This document shows, piece by piece, positions 1 through 6,240 of a stretch of 39,045 nucleotides of DNA (position 1 is the first letter of the stretch; every line of letters begins with the position of its first letter). Source of the stretch: UBA1738 sp045591565 (lineage in GTDB: Bacteria > Bacillota > Clostridia > UBA1381); assembly GCA_045591565.1 (NCBI GenBank), contig JAZNTB010000019.1, positions 1 through 39,045 of the forward strand, in the 5' to 3' direction. Under the pieces are notes generated by a model. The model saw only the letters and a list, made by a program, of their open reading frames with translations. It had not been told where the DNA came from and searched no databases. The translations under genes were made by a program, and so were the position numbers.

Positions 1-57
1 ATCCGCGGCGGTGAATGCATTGCCAAGGCTATTTCCGCAGTTTTAAAAGGCAACTAA
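1..57 (+). CDS. C-terminal end of an unidentified protein (5' part outside window)
   Basis: Frame 1 is open from the left edge to a TAA at 55-57 and encodes 18 residues ending in AISAVLKGN. This reads like the last helix of a cytoplasmic enzyme, but it is too short to assign to a family. It converges on the minus-strand glycosyltransferase gene, and a hairpin lies between the two. The chance that so short a frame is not coding is real; the evidence is only the open frame, the stop just before the hairpin and the plausible composition. Confidence 0.4.
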   Translation: MRGGECIAKAISAVLKGN

Positions 58-87
58 AAAGAGCTGTGACATTCTATTCGTCACAGC
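56..87 (-). terminator. Rho-independent terminator of the GT39 operon
   Basis: A perfect 8-bp stem (63-70 with 80-87) has a 9-base loop and is followed on the minus strand by a run of T (complement of 56-60). It lies just past the stop of the minus-strand glycosyltransferase at 95. It may also slow plus-strand transcription, although there is no T tract on that side. Confidence 0.75.
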
Positions 88-94
88 CACTTAG

Positions 95-1747
95 TTATTT
101 AGGGCTTACCGTGCAGAAATTTCCAAACCTTTTTGCAGTAAATTTATCAGGCTCAAAAAATACCAAATCATTAATTCTTACTACATATTCCGCATTCTCT
201 GCAGGGTCTATCTTTATATTTCTTATGCTATTAAATTCATACTTCTCATTAAATGGAATTTCTCCGTCAGCTATTTCGCCCTGATAATATTTGGCGTCTA
301 TATCATGATAGAACAGAGTGAGAATTTCCGATACGGCAACCGCTCCCTCATACTGGCTGTCTGCCGTTATGTACAATTTTTCCGCATCCGAATCCTTTAA
401 AGACAAAACAGCATCTCCGAAATCCTTAAAGAAATATACACTTATGCTATCCGCATATGATGTAAAGTATGTCGTCAGGAACATCACGAAGGAAATAGCA
501 TATACCGCCATAACCCCCCAATTCAAATAGCGCATCGTCTTTATAGCTGTGAATATTCCTATTCCTGCCATTATAATCATTGGGAAGTAAACAATGTTTA
601 TTCGGTTTATATTTACACCGTTTGTTGTAAGTCCGCACCATATTCCTGTGAAAAGGAAAATCAGCGCTAAAGCAGCACCCGTATTTTTTCTGTACTCCTT
701 AAAGAGCGTCACAACTCCCAATATTACAAACGGTATTGAGAACAAGTACATTGTTCCAAAGCCCTCAATATCGTTCCACGGAAGGTCTTTTTTCTGCAGA
801 AGTGTTGTGTTCATGAGTGAAGTAAAGTTTTGTCCAAGCTGTCCGAAAAAGTCCTTTGAGAAGAACAGAATATCGTTTGAACGCACGCTGTCCTTAAAGT
901 ACGGAATGGTACAGAACGGCAATGTAATCGTGTCAATCTTAAAGAAGTTTATCGCCATTGTAAGGATAAACGGCCATGCAATCAAAAGGTATACGCCCGC
1001 TGCCAGAAAAATATCCTTCATCTTAATCTTTTTTGTTACCGCAAGATATATGCTGGTTGCAAGCAGGAATACAGGCATAGTATATATCGATATGCCGTAA
1101 CAATACATACACAACCCGAACATAATCATCGAAATCACAAGGTGAATTCTCTTATTAAGTCCCTTGTTTAAGAAATATATACCCATCATAAAAAACTGAG
1201 GGTACAAATTACAGTCAAGTGTCCATCTGCTCTGTAGGATATGCCATGGGTTTATCGCCGCAAAAAAAGCAACAGCCAAAGCGGCATTCTTCCCGAATGT
1301 GTCCTTTACAAAAAGGTACAGGCAGACAAGTGCCGCAATACTCGTTAACAGAAGCGGAAGCCTTGCTGTTATAGGCGATAGCCCAAAAAATTTCACAAAC
1401 AAAGCAATAAGATAGGATAGAAGTGAACTCATCTGTCCGTATCCCCACGCCGTAAGATGCACAGGCATATACATTCCGTATCTGTCTGTTGCATAGTCGG
1501 CAAGCGCTTTTCCGTCTACAGCTGCCATTGCGCCATCCTGATTAAATCCGCCCGGCACTGCACCAAACTTATATACTCTTACAAATACCGCAACTATTGC
1601 TACAAGTGCCAGTAATATATTATAAACCTTCCCTGAAATCACTGCACTATTTTTATCAATCGGTCTATTTATCATATACCTTTTGTATATAACAAGTCCG
1701 CCCAATGCTACGAAAGCCCAAAGCAAAATACTATCCGCAATACTCAT
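95..1747 (-). CDS. GT39/ArnT-like integral membrane glycosyltransferase
   Basis: A 550-aa protein with about eleven hydrophobic segments along its length and a soluble C-terminal part of roughly 100 residues, the layout of PMT/ArnT-type transferases (PMT_2-like). These enzymes move a sugar from a polyprenyl-phosphate donor to an acceptor on the outer face of the membrane. The first extracytoplasmic loop (about residues 65-105) carries an acidic motif, GGFNQDGA, at the place where the family keeps its catalytic Asp. Its ATG overlaps the stop of the upstream GtrB-like gene by 4 bases (ATGA), so the two are translationally coupled. The natural reading is that GtrB makes the lipid-linked sugar and this protein uses it. 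Sugar and acceptor (wall polymer, lipid or protein) cannot be told from the sequence. Confidence 0.8.
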   Translation of the reverse strand: MSIADSILLWAFVALGGLVIYKRYMINRPIDKNSAVISGKVYNILLALVAIVAVFVRVYKFGAVPGGFNQDGAMAAVDGKALADYATDRYGMYMPVHLTAWGYGQMSSLLSYLIALFVKFFGLSPITARLPLLLTSIAALVCLYLFVKDTFGKNAALAVAFFAAINPWHILQSRWTLDCNLYPQFFMMGIYFLNKGLNKRIHLVISMIMFGLCMYCYGISIYTMPVFLLATSIYLAVTKKIKMKDIFLAAGVYLLIAWPFILTMAINFFKIDTITLPFCTIPYFKDSVRSNDILFFSKDFFGQLGQNFTSLMNTTLLQKKDLPWNDIEGFGTMYLFSIPFVILGVVTLFKEYRKNTGAALALIFLFTGIWCGLTTNGVNINRINIVYFPMIIMAGIGIFTAIKTMRYLNWGVMAVYAISFVMFLTTYFTSYADSISVYFFKDFGDAVLSLKDSDAEKLYITADSQYEGAVAVSEILTLFYHDIDAKYYQGEIADGEIPFNEKYEFNSIRNIKIDPAENAEYVVRINDLVFFEPDKFTAKRFGNFCTVSPK

Positions 1748-2685
1748 TTGTCTGTACCGCCTTTTCTTTTGATAACTCTTTGTATAATATACCGAGGTCT
1801 GTTTTTCACTTCTTCATATATCTTCTTTATGTAAATGCCAATTATTCCTATGTTTATCATTGTAATTGCGCCGATTATGAGCTGCAATATGATGACTGTC
1901 GTAAATCCGCTTTGTGCATGACCGCTGAACTTCATATAAAGGGTCTCAATGAACAAAATCATAAAGAACAGCAAGAATATCATACCAAAACAGGTAGAAA
2001 AATACAGAGGAACTGATGAGTATGAAGTTATTGCATTAAGTGCAAGCTTGATGAGGCTTTTAACAGACCATTTCGATTTTCCTGTCTCCCTTTCGGAAAC
2101 ATCGAAAAACACCTGTGTCCTTTTAAAGCCTATCCACGATGACATACCCCTGAAAAATGCTACTTTCTCCGGCATCAGCTTCCATGCTTCAAGCGCCGCC
2201 CTGTCCAAAAGCCTGAAGTCCGATGCATTTTGTAGGTCTATATCAGCGATTTTTTTAAGGAGAGAATAAAAGCTTTTAGCACAAAATCTATACAGCAAAT
2301 TTTCCTTTATCCTTGCATTTTTAACGCCCTCTACAACCTCGAACCCTTCTTCCTTCCAAAGGCGATACATCTCAGGAATTACCTCTGGCGGATGCTGCAT
2401 ATCTGAATCTATACAAAGACAGCAAGCTCCTGTTGCTGCATCAAGCCCTGCACAAAGCGCATTCTCTTTTCCAAAATTACGACTCAATGCGATAGCCGTA
2501 ATTGTATCATACTTGTCCGCAAGATTCGATATCTCGTTCCAGCTATTGTTGGTTGACCCATCATCAACTAAGATGATTTCATACGGAATATTTGCACTTG
2601 TCAACACCCCGATAGTTCGTTCAACACCCTTGTAGATATCGTTCTCATTATAAATCGGCATTATAACCGACAGCATCCCTTCCAC
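1744..2685 (-). CDS. GtrB/ArnC-like polyprenyl-phosphate glycosyltransferase (GT2)
   Basis: A 313-aa family 2 glycosyltransferase of the DPM1/GtrB/ArnC type. The GT-A domain begins with LSVIMPIYNE, has the nucleotide-binding VDDGSTNNSW near residue 40, a DSDMQHPPE metal/donor motif near residue 95, and the GKSKWSVKSLIKLALNAI signature just before two C-terminal membrane helices (about 225-250 and 265-290). Such enzymes transfer a sugar from a nucleotide sugar to undecaprenyl phosphate at the inner face of the membrane. The start is GTG at 2685, with AGAGGTGA eight bases upstream; an ATG three codons in is a less well spaced alternative. The stop overlaps the start of the GT39-like gene, its probable partner. 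Confidence 0.88.
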   Translation of the reverse strand: MEGMLSVIMPIYNENDIYKGVERTIGVLTSANIPYEIILVDDGSTNNSWNEISNLADKYDTITAIALSRNFGKENALCAGLDAATGACCLCIDSDMQHPPEVIPEMYRLWKEEGFEVVEGVKNARIKENLLYRFCAKSFYSLLKKIADIDLQNASDFRLLDRAALEAWKLMPEKVAFFRGMSSWIGFKRTQVFFDVSERETGKSKWSVKSLIKLALNAITSYSSVPLYFSTCFGMIFLLFFMILFIETLYMKFSGHAQSGFTTVIILQLIIGAITMINIGIIGIYIKKIYEEVKNRPRYIIQRVIKRKGGTDK

Positions 2686-2712
2686 AGCTTATCACCTCTT
2701 TGTATACAAAAT

Positions 2713-3654
2713 TCAAACAATTCTGTTTCTCATTATTCCCTTTTTAAAGCCTTTAATATTTTCATTAATTTCCGATAGACACCTGAGCCTTGACTCATAC
2801 GCACCCCACGCAATGTGCGGTGTAAGGATTACATTTGACAGCTCCTTTATCTTATTATAGCAATGCTCCCCGTCAAATGGCTCCTTGGTGTAAACATCCA
2901 CGCCAATACCTGCAATGCGTTTTTCCAAGACAGCGTTGCAAAGCGCTTCTTCATCAACAACAGCACCCCTTGCAACATTTATAAGGATAGCATTTTTCTT
3001 CATTTTGGAAATCATTTCCCGTGAAATTATGCCGTTTGTTTCCTCCGTTGCAGGAAGATGCACAGAAATAATATCGGATTTTTCCATAAGCTCTGAAAGT
3101 CCCACGCAATCGTAAGCATCATCAGGTGTACGCTTAAAAGCAAGAACCTTGCAACCCATTGCTTCTGCCACCTTCGCCACCTGTCTTCCGATATCTCCGA
3201 GCCCCACTATTCCCCAGGTTTTACCGAAAACCTCGTAATAAACAGGAGTCAGTCTGTTCGCAACGCCGCTTTTTGAATACTCACCACTTCGCACGAAATC
3301 ACAATATTCCTCCTGATGCATCACAAGGGACAGTGCCATAGAAACCGTAAGCTGCGCAACCGACTGTGTAGAATAACCCTTGACATTGCAAACTGCAATA
3401 CCTCTTTTTTTGCAGTATTCGGTGTCGATATTATCATACCCTGTCGCCGCAACACAAATGAGGCGCACATTTTTTGCATCCCGAAGATTGGTTTCATTTA
3501 GCTTTATTTTGTTTAGAATGATAACCTCTGCGTCTGCTATGCGCTCCGCTACCTCCTCAGGCTCGGTTGTATCATATACAGAAATTTCACCGTCAAAGAT
3601 GTCTTTTCTAATATCATCCCCGAGTGTTTTCCCGTCAAGCATTACAATTTTCAT
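2713..3654 (-). CDS. D-isomer-specific 2-hydroxyacid dehydrogenase, NAD-binding
   Basis: About 313 aa, matching the family of D-lactate, glycerate and hydroxypyruvate reductases. Visible are the Rossmann motif GIVGLGDIGRQVAKVAEAMG near residue 145, the substrate-binding Arg in INVARGAVVDEEAL, the catalytic Glu in DVYTKEPFDG and the catalytic His in LTPHIAWGAYESR. The frame extends 10 codons further upstream, but the ATG at 3654, one base after the stop of the ROK gene, is the sensible start and implies translational coupling. The substrate is not decided by the sequence. Sitting behind a sugar kinase and phosphofructokinase, a role in lactate, glycerate or hydroxypyruvate metabolism is likely but inferred. 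Confidence 0.85.
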   Translation of the reverse strand: MKIVMLDGKTLGDDIRKDIFDGEISVYDTTEPEEVAERIADAEVIILNKIKLNETNLRDAKNVRLICVAATGYDNIDTEYCKKRGIAVCNVKGYSTQSVAQLTVSMALSLVMHQEEYCDFVRSGEYSKSGVANRLTPVYYEVFGKTWGIVGLGDIGRQVAKVAEAMGCKVLAFKRTPDDAYDCVGLSELMEKSDIISVHLPATEETNGIISREMISKMKKNAILINVARGAVVDEEALCNAVLEKRIAGIGVDVYTKEPFDGEHCYNKIKELSNVILTPHIAWGAYESRLRCLSEINENIKGFKKGIMRNRIV

Positions 3655-3655
3655 A

Positions 3656-4600
3656 TTATTTACCCATCGCAGAGAAGGCTGCACCGATTATTCCTGCATC
3701 ACCGAATAGTGTTGCAATTTCAATCTCTGTTTTCGGCATATAGTGGTTATAATCATACCTTGCCACAAATTCCTTAACAGGATTTAAGAGGTAATCTCCC
3801 TCTTTCGATATACTTCCGCCGATAACGATTTTCTGCGGTTGGAAAATGTTTATCATATCGGTAATACCCTCTCCGATATATTCAAAATACTTATTTACAA
3901 CTGCAAGTGCTGCTTTATCTCCTTTTTTTGCTGCATCGAATGAAGTTCTTCCGCTTACTCTGCCCTCAGCCTTTGCAATTTCGTGCATAAGGCTGTCAGG
4001 GTTTTGCTCCATAGCCGCCTTTGTCTGTCTTATAAGTGCTGTTACCGATGCATAAGCCTCCCAACAGCCTTTTCTTCCGCAGCTGCAACCCTCTCCTCCT
4101 GATACAATAACGGAATGTCCAAGCTCGGCTCCCGCTCCATTAAATCCGCGGAAAATTTTGCCGTCAATAATAACGCCGCCGCCCACTCCGGTTCCAAGAG
4201 TTATGAACACAAAGGTGTCCATTCCCTTTCCGTTTATAGCGTATTCGCCGAGTGCTGCCGCATTTGCGTCATTTTCAAGGTTTACAGGGATATCAAAGTA
4301 CTTTCTGAACTCTTCTGCAATACCTGCATGATCCATTTTCAGATTATTTGCATATACGCACTCGCCCTTTTTATTGTCGATAGAGCCGGGGCAGCCTATG
4401 CCAACCGCCTTTACATCACTTTCGCTGACTCCTGCTTTTTCAATAATCTTTCGTGACAAATCCGCCATATCCTTAACAATTTCCTGCCATGCGCGTCCTG
4501 CATTTGTAGGTATGGACATACTTGCAATGATTTTTCCCTCAGTATCAACCACACCTGCGGCAATATTTGTTCCGCCTAAGTCAATTCCTATATAATGCAT
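3656..4600 (-). CDS. glcK: ROK-family glucokinase
   Basis: A 314-aa ROK kinase that phosphorylates glucose (or a related hexose) with ATP in the cytoplasm. Seen are the N-terminal phosphate-binding motif GIDLGGTNIAAGVVD, the catalytic Asp region LENDANAAALGEY near residue 105, GTGVGGGVIIDGK, the HSVIVSGGEGCSCGRKGCWE segment with the ROK zinc-binding CxCGxxGCxE cluster, and the C-terminal IGGSIS nucleotide motif. Length is normal. The ATG follows AAGGAGA at good spacing. It lies downstream of pfkA but is separated from it by a hairpin, and is coupled to the 2-hydroxyacid dehydrogenase behind it. ROK members also phosphorylate other sugars such as N-acetylmannosamine or fructose, so glucose is the best guess from overall resemblance and the glycolytic context. 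Confidence 0.83.
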   Translation of the reverse strand: MHYIGIDLGGTNIAAGVVDTEGKIIASMSIPTNAGRAWQEIVKDMADLSRKIIEKAGVSESDVKAVGIGCPGSIDNKKGECVYANNLKMDHAGIAEEFRKYFDIPVNLENDANAAALGEYAINGKGMDTFVFITLGTGVGGGVIIDGKIFRGFNGAGAELGHSVIVSGGEGCSCGRKGCWEAYASVTALIRQTKAAMEQNPDSLMHEIAKAEGRVSGRTSFDAAKKGDKAALAVVNKYFEYIGEGITDMINIFQPQKIVIGGSISKEGDYLLNPVKEFVARYDYNHYMPKTEIEIATLFGDAGIIGAAFSAMGK

Positions 4601-4613
4601 AATGTACTCTCCT

Positions 4614-4697
4614 TTATAGCTGTGAAATAATAATATTGAGCTCGCCGTTAAATTCTGCTACACCCCTTTGTGCCGGAAGCAACAGCTTTACCGGCAT
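4614..4697 (-). CDS. Candidate 27-aa small ORF or leader upstream of the ROK gene
   Basis: A short frame (MPVKLLLPAQRG... ending in ISQL) starts at an ATG preceded by AAAGGAAC at usable spacing and stops just before the ROK ribosome binding site. The first part of it lies in a hairpin (4671-4680 with 4685-4696, a 6-bp and a 4-bp stem split by a 2-base bulge). No relative is recognised. It could be a leader peptide, a small protein or chance. Confidence 0.22.
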   Translation of the reverse strand: MPVKLLLPAQRGVAEFNGELNIIISQL

Positions 4698-4714
4698 TAG
4701 GTTGTTCCTTTAGC

Positions 4715-4746
4715 AAATAAGTGTTGAGATATCCCAACACTTATTT
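4715..4746 (-). terminator. Terminator-like hairpin after pfkA
   Basis: A perfect 12-bp stem (4715-4726 with 4735-4746) has an 8-base loop and lies 18 bases past the pfkA stop. There is no long T run after it on the minus strand, although the descending arm itself ends in TTATTT. It may terminate pfkA transcripts only partly, or act as an RNA-stabilising 3' end, allowing read-through into the ROK gene. Confidence 0.55.
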
Positions 4747-4764
4747 ATGTGATATCTTTTATTA

Positions 4765-5739
4765 TTATACCGACAGCTTTCTTATTAATCCCATAAGCTC
4801 CGGTGAAAGTTGCTTATTCATCTCGAGCGCCTCTTCGATATCGATATCTACAATCTTATTATCTCTCATACACAGAACCCTGTTTTCCTTACCCTCTAAG
4901 AGCAACTCCACACATTTAGCACCCATACGGCTTGCTACAACACGGTCCTGAACGCTTGGTGAGCCTCCTCTTTGTACATGTCCCAAAATAGTTGCTCTTG
5001 CTTGCATTACTGTTTCTTTTTCAATTCTCTCTGCAATTTCAGTTGCTCCACCAACGCCTTCTGCAACGATTACGATGCAATGCTTTTTACCGCGCTCTAT
5101 TCCTTTTTTGATTACACCTATAACATCCCTGTCAAAATTAAATTCGAACTCAGGCACCAAAACTACCTCTGCACCGCACGCAATCGCAGCTTCAATTGCA
5201 ATATATCCGGCGTTTCTGCCCATAACCTCGATAACTGAACATCTTTCATGGCTTGATGATGTATCACGAAGCTTATCAACCGCATCTACAACAGTTTCAA
5301 GACAGGTATTATAGCCTACAGTATAGTCACTGCAGCTGATATCATTGTCAATAGTACCCGGCATAGCAATTGTAGGAAGTCCGTGACGACACAAATCCCT
5401 TGCTCCTCGGAAGGATCCGTCGCCGCCAATTACTACAAGACCGTCAAGCTCCATTTTCTTCGCACTCTCAACCGCCCGGATAACGCCTGCTTCTTCCCTA
5501 AATTCAGGGCATCTTGCTGTTTGCAGCATTGTTCCGCCCTTTTGCAGAATTTCGCCAACACTTCTTGCTTCCATAAGCTCCATATCGCCATTTATAAGAC
5601 CATTATAGCCTTTTTTTACACCGTAAACCTCTATTCCGTTATAAATACCGCATCTTACTACAGCACGGATAGCGGCATTCATACCCGGTGCGTCTCCGCC
5701 GCTTGTCAATACTCCGATTCTCTTTATTTCTTTAGCCAT
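4765..5739 (-). CDS. pfkA: ATP-dependent 6-phosphofructokinase
   Basis: A 324-aa bacterial PfkA, the usual length, catalysing fructose 6-phosphate to fructose 1,6-bisphosphate, the committed step of glycolysis. ATP-site motifs GGDAPGMNAAIRAVVR (about residue 15) and GGDGSFRGA (about 100) are present. So are the catalytic PGTIDNDI with its general-base Asp and the substrate-binding EVMGRNAGYIA. GGDG followed by S at the ATP site argues for ATP rather than pyrophosphate as donor. The gene is third in a unit mtrB, DUF2007-like, pfkA, and starts 18 bases after the small gene. The dnaE to pfkA order is widespread in Clostridia, but no pyruvate kinase gene follows here. Confidence 0.97.
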   Translation of the reverse strand: MAKEIKRIGVLTSGGDAPGMNAAIRAVVRCGIYNGIEVYGVKKGYNGLINGDMELMEARSVGEILQKGGTMLQTARCPEFREEAGVIRAVESAKKMELDGLVVIGGDGSFRGARDLCRHGLPTIAMPGTIDNDISCSDYTVGYNTCLETVVDAVDKLRDTSSSHERCSVIEVMGRNAGYIAIEAAIACGAEVVLVPEFEFNFDRDVIGVIKKGIERGKKHCIVIVAEGVGGATEIAERIEKETVMQARATILGHVQRGGSPSVQDRVVASRMGAKCVELLLEGKENRVLCMRDNKIVDIDIEEALEMNKQLSPELMGLIRKLSV

Positions 5740-5757
5740 CTATATTCATTCCTTTCA

Positions 5758-5934
5758 TCAAAGTTCCGTATCTATGATAATATTATGTGCAGGACTTACT
5801 TCGCTTGACGGGACAAGTATTTCCGTATATTCGCCCCGAACCCTTTGCATAGTCATAATATTGTTATCCTTTAGTGCATTTTTAATTAAGGATATATCGT
5901 CAATATCACGAGACATATATATTACTGTCCACAT
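5758..5934 (-). CDS. 58-aa DUF2007-like small protein between mtrB and pfkA
   Basis: A complete 58-codon frame (MWTVIYMSRDIDDISLIKNA at the start, EYTEILVPSSEVSPAHNIII near the end) fills the gap between mtrB and pfkA. The ATG lies 3 bases after the mtrB stop and has a ribosome binding site (ACGGAG) inside the mtrB end; the stop lies 18 bases before pfkA. The pattern of a beta strand, a helix with regularly spaced hydrophobic residues, then a strand and a helix ending in a conserved-looking ILVP..E...AH resembles the DUF2007 'putative signal transducing protein' fold. That assignment is from pattern memory and is tentative; that it is a real gene is better supported by its spacing on both sides. 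Function unknown. Confidence 0.72.
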   Translation of the reverse strand: MWTVIYMSRDIDDISLIKNALKDNNIMTMQRVRGEYTEILVPSSEVSPAHNIIIDTEL

Positions 5935-5937
5935 AGC

Positions 5938-6171
5938 TTACTCCGTTTTTCCTGATTTTATGCTGCCGTGCTTGGTCATAATCTCTGCCTTGCCGTTTAC
6001 CTTAATGGCAGAAGTAGTCTGCGTAAACTGTGCAATATAGACTTCGCCTTCACAAAGCTTCTCCGTGTGATGGAACCTTGTACTTGAGCCTCTTGTAAGA
6101 CCCATAATATTTACGCCGTCCTCCAAAGCTTTAACTACAATATAATCATTCAAAATCATATCTTCTTCCAT
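5938..6171 (-). CDS. mtrB: trp RNA-binding attenuation protein (TRAP) homologue
   Basis: A 77-aa protein that lines up without gaps with Bacillus subtilis TRAP through DGVNIMGLTRGSSTRFHH and GEVYIAQFTQTTSAIKV. TRAP forms an 11-subunit ring that binds tryptophan between subunits and then wraps RNA carrying GAG/UAG triplets. Residues equal to Thr25, Gly27, Thr30, Gln47 and Thr49 around the tryptophan pocket are kept. Of the RNA-binding triad, Lys37 and Lys56 are kept, but the position of Arg58 is Asn and Glu60 is Lys. The ATG at 6171 is chosen because AGGAG lies 8 bases upstream and the promoter puts the transcript start near 6189; an ATG at 6192 would precede it. No trp gene, folE (mtrA) or anti-TRAP gene is nearby. 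Confidence 0.9.
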   Translation of the reverse strand: MEEDMILNDYIVVKALEDGVNIMGLTRGSSTRFHHTEKLCEGEVYIAQFTQTTSAIKVNGKAEIMTKHGSIKSGKTE

Positions 6172-6195
6172 TTTATCAACTCCTGTCAACATATT

Positions 6196-6224
6196 ATTCT
6201 ATCCTATTTTGGGAAAAATTTCAA
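6196..6224 (-). promoter_or_regulatory. Sigma-A promoter of the mtrB-DUF2007-pfkA unit
   Basis: On the minus strand TTGAAA and TAGAAT are separated by 17 bases, directly after the dnaE stop. The predicted transcript starts near 6189, leaving a leader of about 18 bases before mtrB. So the glycolytic unit need not depend on dnaE transcription. Confidence 0.7.
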
Positions 6225-6240
6225 CATATTTTTAAAATAT

